NCBI RefSeq assembly: GCF_000151315.2
Contig: NW_011887295.1
Location: 1,172,173 to 1,236,172, forward strand
Direction of reading: 5' to 3'
Source of the DNA: Capsaspora owczarzaki ATCC 30864
Taxonomy: Eukaryota > Opisthokonta > Filasterea
DNA length: 64,000 nt
The translations under genes and the position numbers were made by a program. Below, piece after piece: positions 53,401 to 64,000 of this stretch. Under the pieces are notes generated by a model that saw only the letters and a program-made list of their open reading frames with translations, was not told the origin of the DNA and searched no databases. Each line of letters begins with the position of its first letter. The first letter of the stretch is position 1.

Positions 53401-54376
53401 AGAGGAAACTGCCCCTGCTGCCCTTATCGAGCCGGTCGTTGCTGAGCCCGAGAAGGTTGAGGCTGCGCCAGCCAAGAAGCCCGCCGCTGCAGGCCGCAAG
53501 TCTGTCAAGCGCGCTGCCGAGCCTGCCGATCCTGTTCAGGCTGTCGAAGCTGCTCCTGTCGTCGTCGCCGAAGTGGAGGTCGCGCCTGTCGTGAAGCGCG
53601 GTCGCAAGGTTGCCGTTGTCGAAACTCCCGTCGTTGCCGAGGTCGAGCCTGTGGTTGTGTCGCGTCGTGGCGGCAGGGCTGCGAAGACCGCCCCCGTTGT
53701 GCCAGTCGAACCCGAAGTGCCCGTCATTGAGGTGGCTGCTCGCTCGCGTCGCGCTGCGGTCGTCGCCGAGCCCGTTGTGGCACCCGTTGCCGCCACCTCG
53801 CGCGCAAAGCGCTCTGCTGCCGTTGCGGCTGCCGAGCCCGTGGAGGAAGTCGTTGTCAAGTCCTCCAAGGGCAAGGGCAAGAGCAAGGTCCAGGAGCCCG
53901 AACCAGCTGTCGATGGCTGCAGCGTTTGCCACTCGAACGAGCAGGAGGAGAAGCTCCTCATTTGCGACGGCTGCGAGGCAATGATGCACATGTTCTGCCT
54001 CAAGCCCGCTCTCAAGCGCGTTCCTGCTGGTGACTGGTTCTGCGACGACTGCAAGACGGCCAAGGCTGCCGCTGAGGAGCCCAAGCCTGCCACCAAGAAG
54101 GCCCGCGTTGAGGTTGCTGAAGTCGTCGAGGTTGTTGCACCCGTCAAGGCGACCAAGGCAACCAAGGCAGCCAAGGCAACCAAGGACGTTGTTGTCGTCG
54201 TCGCCGCCGCCGCCGCCGCCAAGCCTGCATCTCGAGCCGCCAAGGCCGCCGCTGTGCCCGAGCCTGTCGTCGTGGCCGCCCCCAAGCGATCAAGCCGGGC
54301 TGCCGCCGCTGCAGCTGCACCAGAGCCCATGGTCACTGAGCCCGCCAAGCGTTCGACTCGTGCGACGCGCAAGTAA
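50498..54376 (+). CDS. FHA–tandem repeat–PHD finger chromosomal protein (Ki-67-like N-terminus)
   Basis: Two exons, 50498–50688 and 51136–54376, give 1143 residues. Residues 38–120 form an FHA domain, a phosphothreonine-binding fold: YVFGRDFECTVRV, a RHAFLRN loop, then LKHNDVFQIGGRSFRFEF, which is especially close to the FHA domain of Ki-67. Residues 165–230 are SPK/ASPAK repeats. Residues 335–725 hold degenerate tandem repeats of about 30–40 residues built on a TPxRxxIxxGxxLK core (TPIRAAIQQGATLK, TPVRQAIVAGTTLK, TPVRNEIVAGKSLK), each with a TP site. A Val/Ala/Pro/Lys-rich region follows, then a PHD finger at 990–1037 (CSVCHSN, LLICDGC, MHMFCLKPAL, WFCDDC). The tail is basic, with KRSTRATRK at the end. 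A chromatin or mitotic-chromosome role is inferred. Confidence 0.82.
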
Positions 54377-54946
54377 CTCTGCATCGAGCCGAGTTTACGA
54401 TTGTTAAGGGTTGACGAAAAGCAAAGAAAAAAAAAAAGTCAAGTACAGAACTTGACGAGTCGATTTTGTTGTTTGTTGCGATTGTGTTTGAATTCTGGGG
54501 GCGGGGCGAGGGCTACCGTTGCTCTCTGTCTCTGTCTCTTTTGGCCATTTGTGTCTTTGCTGGCGACCAACGTTGTGGGGTTGAAGTCACAATTGTTGGA
54601 GATGCTTGCAGCACTTTGGTTTTTGGAGAGGAGATCCCCCTCTTCCTCTTCCTCTGCATGTTGATTCAAGTGCCCCTTGTACCGGAGCGCTAGTGTATAT
54701 TGTTAAGCCTGGCACTATTGTCAGAAACTGCGTGTTTGTCTTTTGTTGGAATGAAAACGTTGAAGATTTTTCTCAAAGTTCAGAAGTCAGTTCAGTTAAG
54801 TTCCTTGTTTGAGGTCTTGTCGAGATGACCTGTTTTCAATTTGTAACTTGTTTCAGACATGTACAACCAGTCTTGGTTTTTGTGTTGATTTTGTATGGTG
54901 ACTGTCAATCTAACATACAACCCTTCAATCCCATTGTATTGTGAAA
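54377..54946. other. Intergenic, 3' UTR and promoter
   Basis: 570 bases between two plus-strand genes, with an A12 run at 54427–54437 and CT/TCTC-rich stretches near 54520 and 54640. Only low-quality short frames are present. Confidence 0.5.
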
Positions 54947-57900
54947 ATGGCTGGTAGCGAATGGCGCGCTTTGCCGTCCAGCAAGCGTCTTCGCCTGGAC
55001 ATTGACCTGCGTGCCGACGACCACGACCACGACCATGACAATGGCAATGACAATGCGGATGATGACGAGTTGGACTTCCAGCAGCCTCGCAAGCAGCCGC
55101 GGTTGACTTTGCCGGCAGCGAGTCGGAGAGCAGTGTCTCTGCCCTTGTTGCAAGCACAGGCACGCCAGCACCACCACCACACCTCGACCAACGCTCGAGA
55201 TCAGGCTGCCGTCCGACGTTCCGAGTCGTGTATTACAGCGTCTACAAGTGTGCCGACTGTTCAGTCTCATCCAAGCATCCAGGCAGGCGGACGCGCGTTG
55301 GCGAACAAGAATCGCGGTGAGCCGCATCGCTGCCCGATTTGCCAGTACCCGTTTCCCGACACTCACAATCAGCAGGTGCGTATGTGGCCAACGAGCCACG
55401 TCGAGAACAACGACAACAGCAGGATTTTGTTCTTTTTTTTTTTTTTTTTTTTTTTGGTCGGTGGAAATTTACAGTGTTAGTGTTGGTTTTTCGTTCTGTT
55501 GCAGGAAGTCGCTCAGCGCCATGTTCAAGGATGCATGGATCTTCCAATGCCATCGACAGGTACATTGCAAAGATGCAGTGCACGTCGGTGGTTGTCGAGT
55601 TTGTCGTGCTCAAGCTCTTTTTGTGTGTTTTGTGCCCGATTTTGACTGATTTTGGCATTGTTTGCTCGTAGCTTGCCGGTACGGGGTTGAATGCCGGCAT
55701 CGGCATCCACGGCATTTTCATGAATTCAGTCACCATCCACTAGCGGAAGCACAGAGTTTACGCGCCTGTCCGGGTTTGGAGCGGATTGCTACACTTCCCG
55801 CTGCAGCCAGCAGCCGCTTGGCATTGCACCGCGACGCCACCAGCGTTTTGGCGCCCAATGTGCTGGCAATCAACTCGAACAATGCTTCCGATAGCGTGGT
55901 ACTCGATGCGGAGGAGGGTTTCGATTCGACCGGAAGAATCGACAGCAGTGCAAACTCCTCGACGGCAGATGTCGACAATTCTGCCATCGCGTGGATCCAG
56001 CACATGACGGATTACGGCGACGAGATTTTGATTGCATCCCAAGACCAGTCACTCGCCGAGAGCGAGGGTGGTGTTGCCAATCCGGCGACTGCGTTGTCCA
56101 ATTTTGAGTTTAGCCCGATCACCTCGCATGACGATACCGACGAGACCGAGTCCAACGACGCCTTGGCTGTGGCTGTTTCATCTCTACCTCCTTCAGTTTC
56201 GGACGACTCACGGCAGGATGCGAATGACAATTTCAGTGATGAGGAGTTTGACCAATCCTGGGGAGCATCCCTTGAAGAAGAGCGCATGTTTATCGTCGCG
56301 TGCGATTCCGCAGAGGCTCGAGAGCGTTTGCTAGAATGTGTTGTCGGTGAAGATGTCACGTTTACATCTTCAATTTCTCGCATCAGTGACCGTTCTGACT
56401 TTTCAGGCTCTCCATCGGCGTCTTTGGCCTGCGCTGTGCGCTCACTCGATGCTCAGGAGCACCCTGCCACGCCGCGCCGTCCTCATGAACAATCACCCAC
56501 CCCTTTTCATCATAGCTCTACCTTATCCTCGCCAAAGGCAAGCCCTGCGTCCTCGTCTCGCCTGCTCTTGCAGCAGGGCATCAACGCCTTCTTTCAACCG
56601 CTTCGCTCTCTTTCCAGCCGTGTCGCGTCGGCCGTTACACCGGCACTACGCACTACTGTTTCGTCTTTTACCCCAAAGTCGAGTCCTGCTTTCTCGCCCT
56701 CTCCGGCACGAGCTTCCACCATGCCCGTCGCCGCGACCTCTGCCTCCTCCTCCTCCTCCACCAACTCATCCTTCTCCTCCTCCTCCTCCTCCTCCTCCGC
56801 TTTGGCGGCACCATCGTTACGACCGCGGTTCTCTGCTGCCGGAGCAAGCAAAGCGGTACGACCCTGCCCTTTCTACAAGCGGATGCCCGATACCACGTTT
56901 GTCGTGGATGCGTTTCGGTTTGGTCGCATCGCGGGATGCACTGGCTACTTTTTGACGCACTTCCACAGCGACCACTATGGCGGTTTGTCGAAAGGTTGGC
57001 GCCATGGACCGATCTATTGCAGCGAGGCGACCGCGAATCTGGCAGTCCATGTCCTCGGCGTCGCAGACGACATGCTGCACCGCCTTCCAATGGACCGCGA
57101 AGTCACGGTCGATGGCGTTGGCGTGACGTTGATTGACGCGAATCATTGTCCGGGCTCCTGTCTGATCAAATTTGTGTTGCCGGACGGGCGAGTCTACTTG
57201 CACACTGGTGATTTCCGCGCGGATCCAGCCATGCTCGCGCATCAAGCGTTGGCACAATGTCGCTTTGCCATGCTATATCTTGACACAACGTAAGTTTCAT
57301 TTGAGGTTCATCTTGTGGGTGGTTTTTATTTTATTTTTTGATTCCTTTTGAAATTCCCTCACATCCAACCCCCCCCTCCCCGTTGTTCCCTGCACCTCCT
57401 CAGCTATTGCGACCCTCGATACACCTTCCCATCACAGCAAGAGGTCGTCAGCTTTTGCGCGCGCATCAGTCGAGCCATGGTGGTTCGGAACAGCCGTCTT
57501 TTGGTTGTCGTCGGCACGTACCAAATCGGGAAGGAAAAGGTCTTTCAAAGCATTGCCAAAGCGCTCGGCGTGAAGGCTGCTGTTGATCCGCACAAGCTCC
57601 GCATCTTGCAGTGTCTCAACAACAAGGAGCTGAGCGATATTCTCACGCTGGACAAGAATTCGACTCGGCTTCACATCCTCCCGCTCTTTTCCTTGTCTGC
57701 AAAGGTGAGCATTCTTGTGGTGTATTGATTAGTCGAAGAGGGCGGGGGTGGGGGCTTCTCACCTTTGTCTTTCCCCCGTCTCGCCTTGTTGTAGAGCCTG
57801 CAGGCCTACCTCTCCAACTTTCGTCCGCACTACAATGCAGTGCTGGCATTCCGGCCCACTGGCTGGACATTTTCGTCCAAGCTCGTTTCTGTCGCCGACA

Positions 57901-58121
57901 TCCAACCACAAATCACTGGTAACATTTGCATGTACGGCGTCCCGTACAGCGAGCACTCGAGTTTTTCCGAGCTTGGCGAGTTTGTCGCGGCGCTCAAGGC
58001 GACCAAAGTCATTCCGACCGTGAACATTGGCTCGGCAGAATCGCGAGCCAGAATGGAAAACCATATCCGGAGCTGGATGAATCGGCCTTCGCGATGGTCG
58101 AGCAACACTACAGCTGTGTAA
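54947..58121 (+). CDS. SNM1-family DNA crosslink-repair nuclease with UBZ4 and PBZ fingers
   Basis: Five exons (54947–55375, 55505–55559, 55672–57289, 57404–57704, 57795–58121) give 909 residues. The metallo-beta-lactamase/beta-CASP core at the C-terminus shows FLTHFHSDHYGGL (about 591), DANHCPGS, LHTGDFRAD and YLDTTYCDPRYTFPSQ, as in DCLRE1A/SNM1A and yeast Pso2, 5'-3' exonucleases for interstrand crosslinks. Exons 1 and 2 join into a UBZ4-type finger (CPIC … RHVQGC, residues 129–153), which binds ubiquitin. Exon 3 opens with CRYGVECRHRHPRHFHEFSHHP, a good match to the PBZ poly(ADP-ribose)-binding consensus. The 400 residues between are acidic then Ser/Pro-rich and probably disordered. Short helices at 56570–56640 resemble KEN/PIP-like linear motifs only loosely. 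Confidence 0.9.
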
Positions 58122-58346
<225 letters not shown>

Positions 58347-61300
58347 TTACATGGCAAACTGAGGCTTGGATTTGCCCTTTGAGCCAGACGCAGGTTCCGC
58401 ACTCTTGCTCTTCCCGCTCTTTTTGCTGCTCCCTGCTTTGGTATTGGCAATGGCAGCAAAAACGGCCTCCAGCTCTTGTCGAGCCTTCTTGTTGGGTTTG
58501 GCCTCCTTCTTTTTCGACGAGGAATCCTGAGAATGCCACACAATCGCGGGGGAAGGAGAAAGAGAACGTGAGACCAAAGTCCAATAGCGCGTTCCAACTT
58601 TTCACAAAAAAAAAAAAAAAAAAAAACAATCAAAATCGAAAATGTACCTTGCTCGAAGAGGTTTCTTCCTCAGTTGCGTCGGTGGCTTCAGCTTCGGCGT
58701 GCGTGCGCTTCTTTCGGTTGGAAGAGTCCTTGAACAGATCGTCAATTTCGTTGGCTGGCAGACGGTCGGCTGCGTGGTCGTCCAGTTCCATCGCATCGTC
58801 GTCATCTGCCGAGCGTCCCTTCTTGTCCTTTTTGCGCCCACCAGCGCCAAGATCTGCCATCAGCGAGTTGTACTTGTCGCTCTTTCGCAAAACTGCCCGA
58901 GTTGCAATTCAGAGTTTAGCACAACATTGTGTCATTTGAGCAACAATCTGATATCGCAGCGCTTCCATTGCGCTTGTTTTTTTTTTTTGTTGCCATACCT
59001 GCTACACGGTCTGTCGAGTCATCCGCCTCCACAGCAGCCTCCTTGCTCTTCTTGGACTTGGCAGGCTTTGCGGCAGCGGTTGTTTCGGGGACTTCTCCGT
59101 TATCCTCGAGAATGTCAGCAAACATGCGCGACTTGCGGTCGTTGGCTTCCAGCGAATCCTTCCAAGACTCCTTCTTGCGCTTGAAACGTTCGATTTGACA
59201 GTTTCGGAGCACAAAGGGACCGTAGAAGCTATTTCGGAGCTTGTTTTCTTGCGAAACGAGTTCGGTTGCAATCCATTCCTGTCACGACAAGTCCAGCTCA
59301 TTGTCAGACCAGCATAAACGAGCATGTGAGAACAGCAAATGAGATGACAAACCTTGGCATCAATGTCTGCAGCAATCCAGCACTTGTCGATAGCGTGACT
59401 TCCGTACTTGTCAATGGCCAGCTATTTGTGCAAAAAAGAGTCAACACAACCAAAAAAAAAAAAAAAAAATGAGTGAACAAAATCCTGACTTCAAAAACGC
59501 CCGTGTTGACATTGCTTCCTCGCATCTGACACATACCTCGCAGAACTTGCCGCGCAGTTTTCGCAGGACATCGAGCTTTCGCTTGTAAGGCGCAGTTCCG
59601 GCAAGGAAGATTTCAAATACATGGCTGCCAATCGGTGTTTTGCAAATGTGCAAAAGATCCGTGACTGGGTAATTCGCAAAACTGTTGAAAAACGGGCAGA
59701 AAGGGCATGAGCATGGCAAAAAAAAAACCACCATCATTTGACCCTCTCAAGGCAACGTACCTCTCGACAACAGGCTTGTTAATGGCTGGCGGGAAGCGAA
59801 GAAGCGATTCGAGGAGCCGAGCACCGTGCATGTTGAACTCCATGTTGGCAACGGGCGGAATTGGCATCTTTTTGCGGCTGCTCGTCTTCTTGTTGCTGTC
59901 GTCATCGCTGTCGTCGTCCGAGTCACTAGAGTCGTCGGAATCCGCCGCTGCAGCAGAGCTGCTGGCCTTGGCGCTCGTCGACTCGTCCAAATTGAAAAGG
60001 CGGTCGTAGGTGATCATATGAATCAGCAGGCTGGCAATAGCTTTCTGCTCCTTCTGTTTGCTGGCATGGAAGGTGGCAAACAAGGCACGGACGAAGGGGC
60101 GCTGGGTTGTGATGGTGCCGCGACGTTCGCACGCTTGGGTGAGGCACACCACCACGCCCATGCGGTTCTCGGCAAGAAGCTCCTCAATGTGGTCACGCAG
60201 CTCATCCAAGACCATCTTGAGCTGGGCCTCGTGATGCAGGTGGTTGAGCATGGCCTGAACCACAAAGTTTCCGGAACGGTGCAACGAGAGCTCGAGCAAG
60301 TGTCCGCGGAAGACGAGATTGAAAATATCGAGGAAGAGGTCTGCGGAGGCCACCTGTTTTGGCGACAAGTTGGGCAGATGTGAAGTAGTTGGATCAATGA
60401 GCAAAAACAGCAAAACATTTCGGTGGGTTTTGGATTTTACACATAACATGCCTGCCGCCTGCTGCCTTACCTTGAACATGCGCTCCAAAACATGGCTACC
60501 AATGCGGTGTTCGAGCAGGTTTGCTCGGACAAAGGACTCGGCGTCGTCGCGGGGTGTCGAGGAAGTGGGTGTGGCGAGGTGAAGCACTTGGCGCGCAATG
60601 TCATCGCTCTGCATGGGGAGTTTGTGGTGAAGGGCCATCAGGAGGCTCTGCAAGACCGGGCTGGCAACCGGATCCGTCACAACGACATCAAACCCGGTTT
60701 GAGCGGGAAGCTTTGTGACAATTGCGTCGGCGAGGGCGCTGAGACGATTGACAAGCTCAATGTCCACCACATAGGCATCACGCTTGGTCTTGTGCTTGAT
60801 TGCGAGCGCAAGGGCAAGGGCAGGGCCGATCAGTGAGCCCTTGGGAGGGTTGGCGGGCTTGCTTTCCCCGTCCTCGGCGTTGTCGGTGGCGGCGGCCTCT
60901 TCCGGTGCGGGCGTCGGTTTGTTTTCGAGCACAGCGTTGAAATCGGCCTCGGGCATCAGAGCAGCAGTGTAGCCGCGCGAAGCCTTGCTGCGAACAACAG
61001 AGTCGTCGACGGCAGCAATGCCGACAAGCACGTTGAACAGAATGCGCAGCACATGGCCGGCGTAGGTGTGAAAGACGAGCTGCACAATGTCCTTCTCTTC
61101 GAGACGGTCGCAGAACTGGAGCAACAGGTCCTTGAGCGTGAGCAGCGTGCCGTCCTCCTCGCTGTCAAGTTGGCGCAGCTGCTCGTCCGAACCGTTCTTC
61201 TCTTGCTCCAAGAACGGAGGCAGGAGCGTCAGCAGCGTTTGAACGACGTGGGAGGCAAACTTGTCTTGCACGAGCGATTCGACCGAGTCCGAAATGCGGT

Positions 61301-61847
61301 CCATAAACACGCGCAAGTGGAATGGGTTGGATGCCTTGAGCAGCTTTTCGACGATGCGCGAGCAGTCTGTCAAAAAAAATCGATGAATTGCAGGAATTGC
61401 TTGTCTCTCCAAATGGTCGCTCACGACTTGACAAGCAGGAGAGAGGCTTACGTTGGTCTTGCGCGAGGGCGAGCTCGTTGCCTTCGAGTTCAGTGTAGAC
61501 GTTCGAGACAAACAGGTCGCGATCGGCTTCGTCTTGGAATGCATTGTCGTCCAGCATTCTGATGCCAGCAGAATAGTAGTGCAAGTGAGTTTTTGCGCCC
61601 CCCCCCCCCATGTCTCTCTGCATGTTGTACGACCAACGAGTTACCGTTCGACGCGTTCAAAGTACGTTTTGAGCTCCTCGCCAACGACAGGGACGTTGCG
61701 CACCGGCGCCGCCGCGGCTGCTTCTGCCTCTGCCGCAGCATTGCCAGACTTGCGCGGAGCAGTCGGCGGAAGCATCGTCGAGGGCTCTGGTTTCCGGCTG
61801 CTGCTGCTCGACGACGATGAGCTGCTGCGTGAGTGTGATTTGCTCAT
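58347..61847 (-). CDS. NOP9: NOP9-like Pumilio-repeat nucleolar protein
   Basis: Nine exons (61847–61645, 61558–61452, 61366–60471, 60353–59761, 59681–59537, 59421–59353, 59278–58999, 58892–58648, 58526–58347) give 905 residues. The start of the folded part (YFERVERMLDD … LFVSNVYTELEGNELALAQDQ) and the Pumilio-type repeats match NOP9: KFASHVVQTLL, YAGHVLRILFN, RIGSHVLERMF, SGNFVVQAMLN, PIGSHVFEIFL and KYGSHAIDKCW. NOP9 binds the central pseudoknot of pre-18S rRNA and delays cleavage in 40S ribosome assembly in the nucleolus. A Ser/Ala-rich N-terminal extension, an acidic Ser/Asp loop (DDSSDSDDDSDDDS) and a Lys-rich C-terminus with KKSGKSK are additions typical of nucleolar proteins. It converges with the SNM1 gene. 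Confidence 0.93.
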
Positions 61848-62935
61848 CTGGCCAAAAGCAAAGCGCGCGCAAACAAGGTGAGCCAAGCATTGGACCAGTT
61901 GAATCACACAGATCCACGCAAGTCGAAAGGGGTCTGGTCGATGGAGTGGAGAACGAGAGAGAGAGAGAGAGAGATGGAAGGAGGGCTCCGTTCACACGTG
62001 GATCATTGGGAATCGACAGACCTGGTCGCACCGCGGCTGGGACGAGCTGAGGAAGTGAAGATGAATGGTTGCCAAGTCAAGCACTAGCACAAAGAAAGGG
62101 GGTTTGGGGGGTCGGGTGCGAAGGTGGGAGGAAGTGTGGGGGGGGGGCATCGATGGAGTGAGTTTGATGGCAAAGGCTTACTACCAGTGTTTGAAAATAC
62201 AAGGAGTGGTCAATGAGAAGATGTTCCTTTTTGAATGTCTATCGCGAGCGGTTGCATTGTTGTATTCGAGCTGCTGCTGAATAGACCTCCAACCAAACCC
62301 ACCGTCGCTCAGAAGTTGATTCTCGCCCACCAGCCATCCAAAGCGACCCCCAAGGCTGAGCTCCTCCTCCTCCTCCTCCTCCTCCTCCTCCTCCTTCTCC
62401 TTCTCATCATCATCATCACCATCATCATCATTCTATCATAATAACGCATCATTCTATCACTCTTCATGACTTTTTCCGATTCTTTTTTTTTTTTCAATCT
62501 GTTTACTTTTTGACTTGTTTTTCATTCCTTTTTTTTTTTTTTTTTTTTTTCATTTCAACTTTTGTTCGTAAATTGATTGCTTTTTTGTTTATTGAGCTTT
62601 TTTTTTTGTTTTTTGAATGTTGATCGTTGCGCGTTGTTGATTTCGCGACTTTGACTGGCTTCGAAGGGCTTCCATTCAGCCGTCTTGTTCAGTCGCTCGC
62701 AGCGAGGAGATGGAGTGGCGGAACGAGAAGAGAGCGAAAACAGGAAAAAAAAAAGAAAAAAAAAAAGAGAAAACAACCCACACGAAAAACCAATCAAGCC
62801 AAAAACGCAGCCCCCAAAACCGCCAGCGACCAGCGAAGGCGCCGAGCGTGGGAAAGCGTGTGTGTGTGCGTGCAAAGCAGACGGTGCTCCGTCTTGCGGC
62901 TGCTCTGGAACCAGCAAAGCTGCCATTGCAGCATG

Positions 62936-62970
<35 letters not shown>

Positions 62971-64000
62971 CCCTTTCGTTCTCCATTTTTTTTTTCTTCC
63001 GCTATTGTCGAGCTCATGTTCTTCGGGAAGGCGCGGGGCTTTCTGCATCTCACCAGACAGACGAGCAGGCATGCAGAATGTGCTTGTTCCTCTCTTGGCG
63101 TTGCTGCGTCTGGCAAGAGCAACACGGGAAGCGCGAAGGGGAAGGCAAGGGATGAGACATCAAAAAAAAATCAAAAAAATCAAAAAAAATCCCATTGCAT
63201 ATTTGGTGCGCGCTCAACCCTTTGGAGTGCCCGCATCCACCAGACCCGCACCCACACGCAGCTGAGCCCCAGCCTCAGCAGCCAGGCGCGCATTTGCCCC
63301 TTGGGGTTGCTCGCTTGTTGCCTCGATCGCGCAGAGCTCGTTTCTGGAAAGAAGCGACTCCAGCTTGGGCAACACCAAAAGGCAATGCAATGGCGGATGA
63401 AAGATTCTTTCTTGATTGCTCTCTCTCGCCTTTTTTTTTTTTTTTTTTTTTTTTGGTTTTTTGATTTTCTCTCTTCGATTGGCTTGGGTCATGGCTGGCG
63501 GCACCCGACAGTGAGTGCTTGCTTGTGAGGCAGTGAGGTGGAGTAGGGCGTCGAGTCGGAAGGAGGGATGGGGATGGGGTAAGCAGGGGGTCTGGGCATG
63601 GCGTGCTCTGCCCAAAGCACCGCAAAGGGTGTCCCTTCGTTTCTCCTCCCTCTCCGCCACCTCTCTTCCTCACATCACTTTGACTCGCATATAACTGCAC
63701 CGTCACTCTTCGGCCCACCTCCGTCCTTCTCGCTATGCTCTCCGCGCTCTTGACCGTTTTGTGGCTTTATTGGCGAACAATGATTTTTTTCCGTTTTTTT
63801 TTTTTCTCCTCGTTGCTCTCCTTGTACCCTCATTGACTCACTTTCCTGCGCTTGTTGTCTCGCAGGTGAACCAAAACCCCCCCGCTTTTTCCTTCCTCTT
63901 TGGTTTTTTTTTTTCTCTGGGGACATTCAAGCACTTCCTTTCCTGGTCACCTCATCTGAAGTTTGCTCCAATTTTTCCCCTGTCAGCGCCCCCCCCCCCC
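61848..64000. other. Terminal intergenic region, low-complexity
   Basis: 2.15 kb with no supportable gene. It contains a CTC/CAT repeat tract (62361–62433), T runs (62529–62550, 62938–62970, 63432–63453) and G runs (62139–62147). The longest frames here are translations of those runs. It is likely the promoter of NOP9 and the flank of a gene beyond the window. The sequence ends in a C10 run. Confidence 0.5.
62361..62433. repeat. CTC/TTC/CAT compound microsatellite
   Basis: About eleven CTC units followed by TTCTCC and CAT units. It lies upstream of NOP9. Confidence 0.85.

Noticed and set aside
62555-63718. Several 130–270-codon frames in the last 1.5 kb
   Set aside because: All depend on homopolymer runs translated as Phe or Lys, overlap one another on both strands and lack codon bias.

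Overview
The window is nuclear DNA from a compact, intron-bearing eukaryote. Every multi-exon gene can be joined through GT–AG introns of roughly 60–450 bases, and the proteins include eukaryotic hallmarks: APC8/CDC23, RNase H2A, SETD3, NOP9, a DHHC acyltransferase, an SNM1 nuclease, a GOST-type 7TM protein and an SLC35D transporter. Coding exons favour C/G-ending codons. Non-coding DNA is T-rich and full of homopolymers (T45, T43, G10 runs) and TTG/GTT microsatellites. A unicellular opisthokont, perhaps a filasterean such as Capsaspora, would fit, but that is an inference from protein resemblance and not shown by the sequence. One 100-base N block (21346–21445) marks an assembly gap.

Layout. 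23–550 HIG1-domain protein (+); 878–4070 SAPS/PP6-regulator-like protein (-); 4287–7474 IRC3-like mitochondrial helicase (-); 7475–10268 mostly non-coding, with weak small-ORF signals. 10269–17773 is a sugar block, all on +: a bacterial-type UDP-GlcNAc 2-epimerase, an SLC35D nucleotide-sugar transporter and a Golgi-anchored CgeB-like/GT2-like glycosyltransferase fusion. 18134–20949 is a GOST-like 7TM protein (+). 20950–29166 is the accessory region: assembly gap, a complete Tc1/mariner element with TA duplication and ~180-base inverted repeats (22443–25103), a second element bounded by 167/176-base direct repeats between two G10 tracts (25178–27849) carrying three unrecognised ORFs, then a 7TM gene (-) whose 3' UTR received that insertion.

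31292–61847 is dense housekeeping: PAP2 lipid phosphatase (-), SETD3 (-), a coiled-coil protein (+), DHHC palmitoyltransferase (-), RNASEH2A (+), M17 leucyl aminopeptidase (-), CDC23/APC8 (-), an unrecognised Ser/Pro-rich protein (-), an FHA–repeat–PHD protein resembling Ki-67 at its N-terminus (+), an SNM1 nuclease with UBZ4 and PBZ fingers (+), and NOP9 (-). 61848–64000 shows no supportable gene.

Working together. The epimerase (UDP-ManNAc supply), transporter (Golgi import) and membrane-anchored transferase form a plausible pathway for an unusual, bacterial-style surface glycan and are the best candidate for an undescribed system. The Ki-67-like FHA/PHD protein shares a 326-base divergent promoter region with an unrecognised protein rich in SP/TP sites, and lies close to APC8, suggesting a cell-cycle neighbourhood. 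Exon joins were worked out by eye from reading frame, GT/AG sites and family conservation; none was tested against transcripts.
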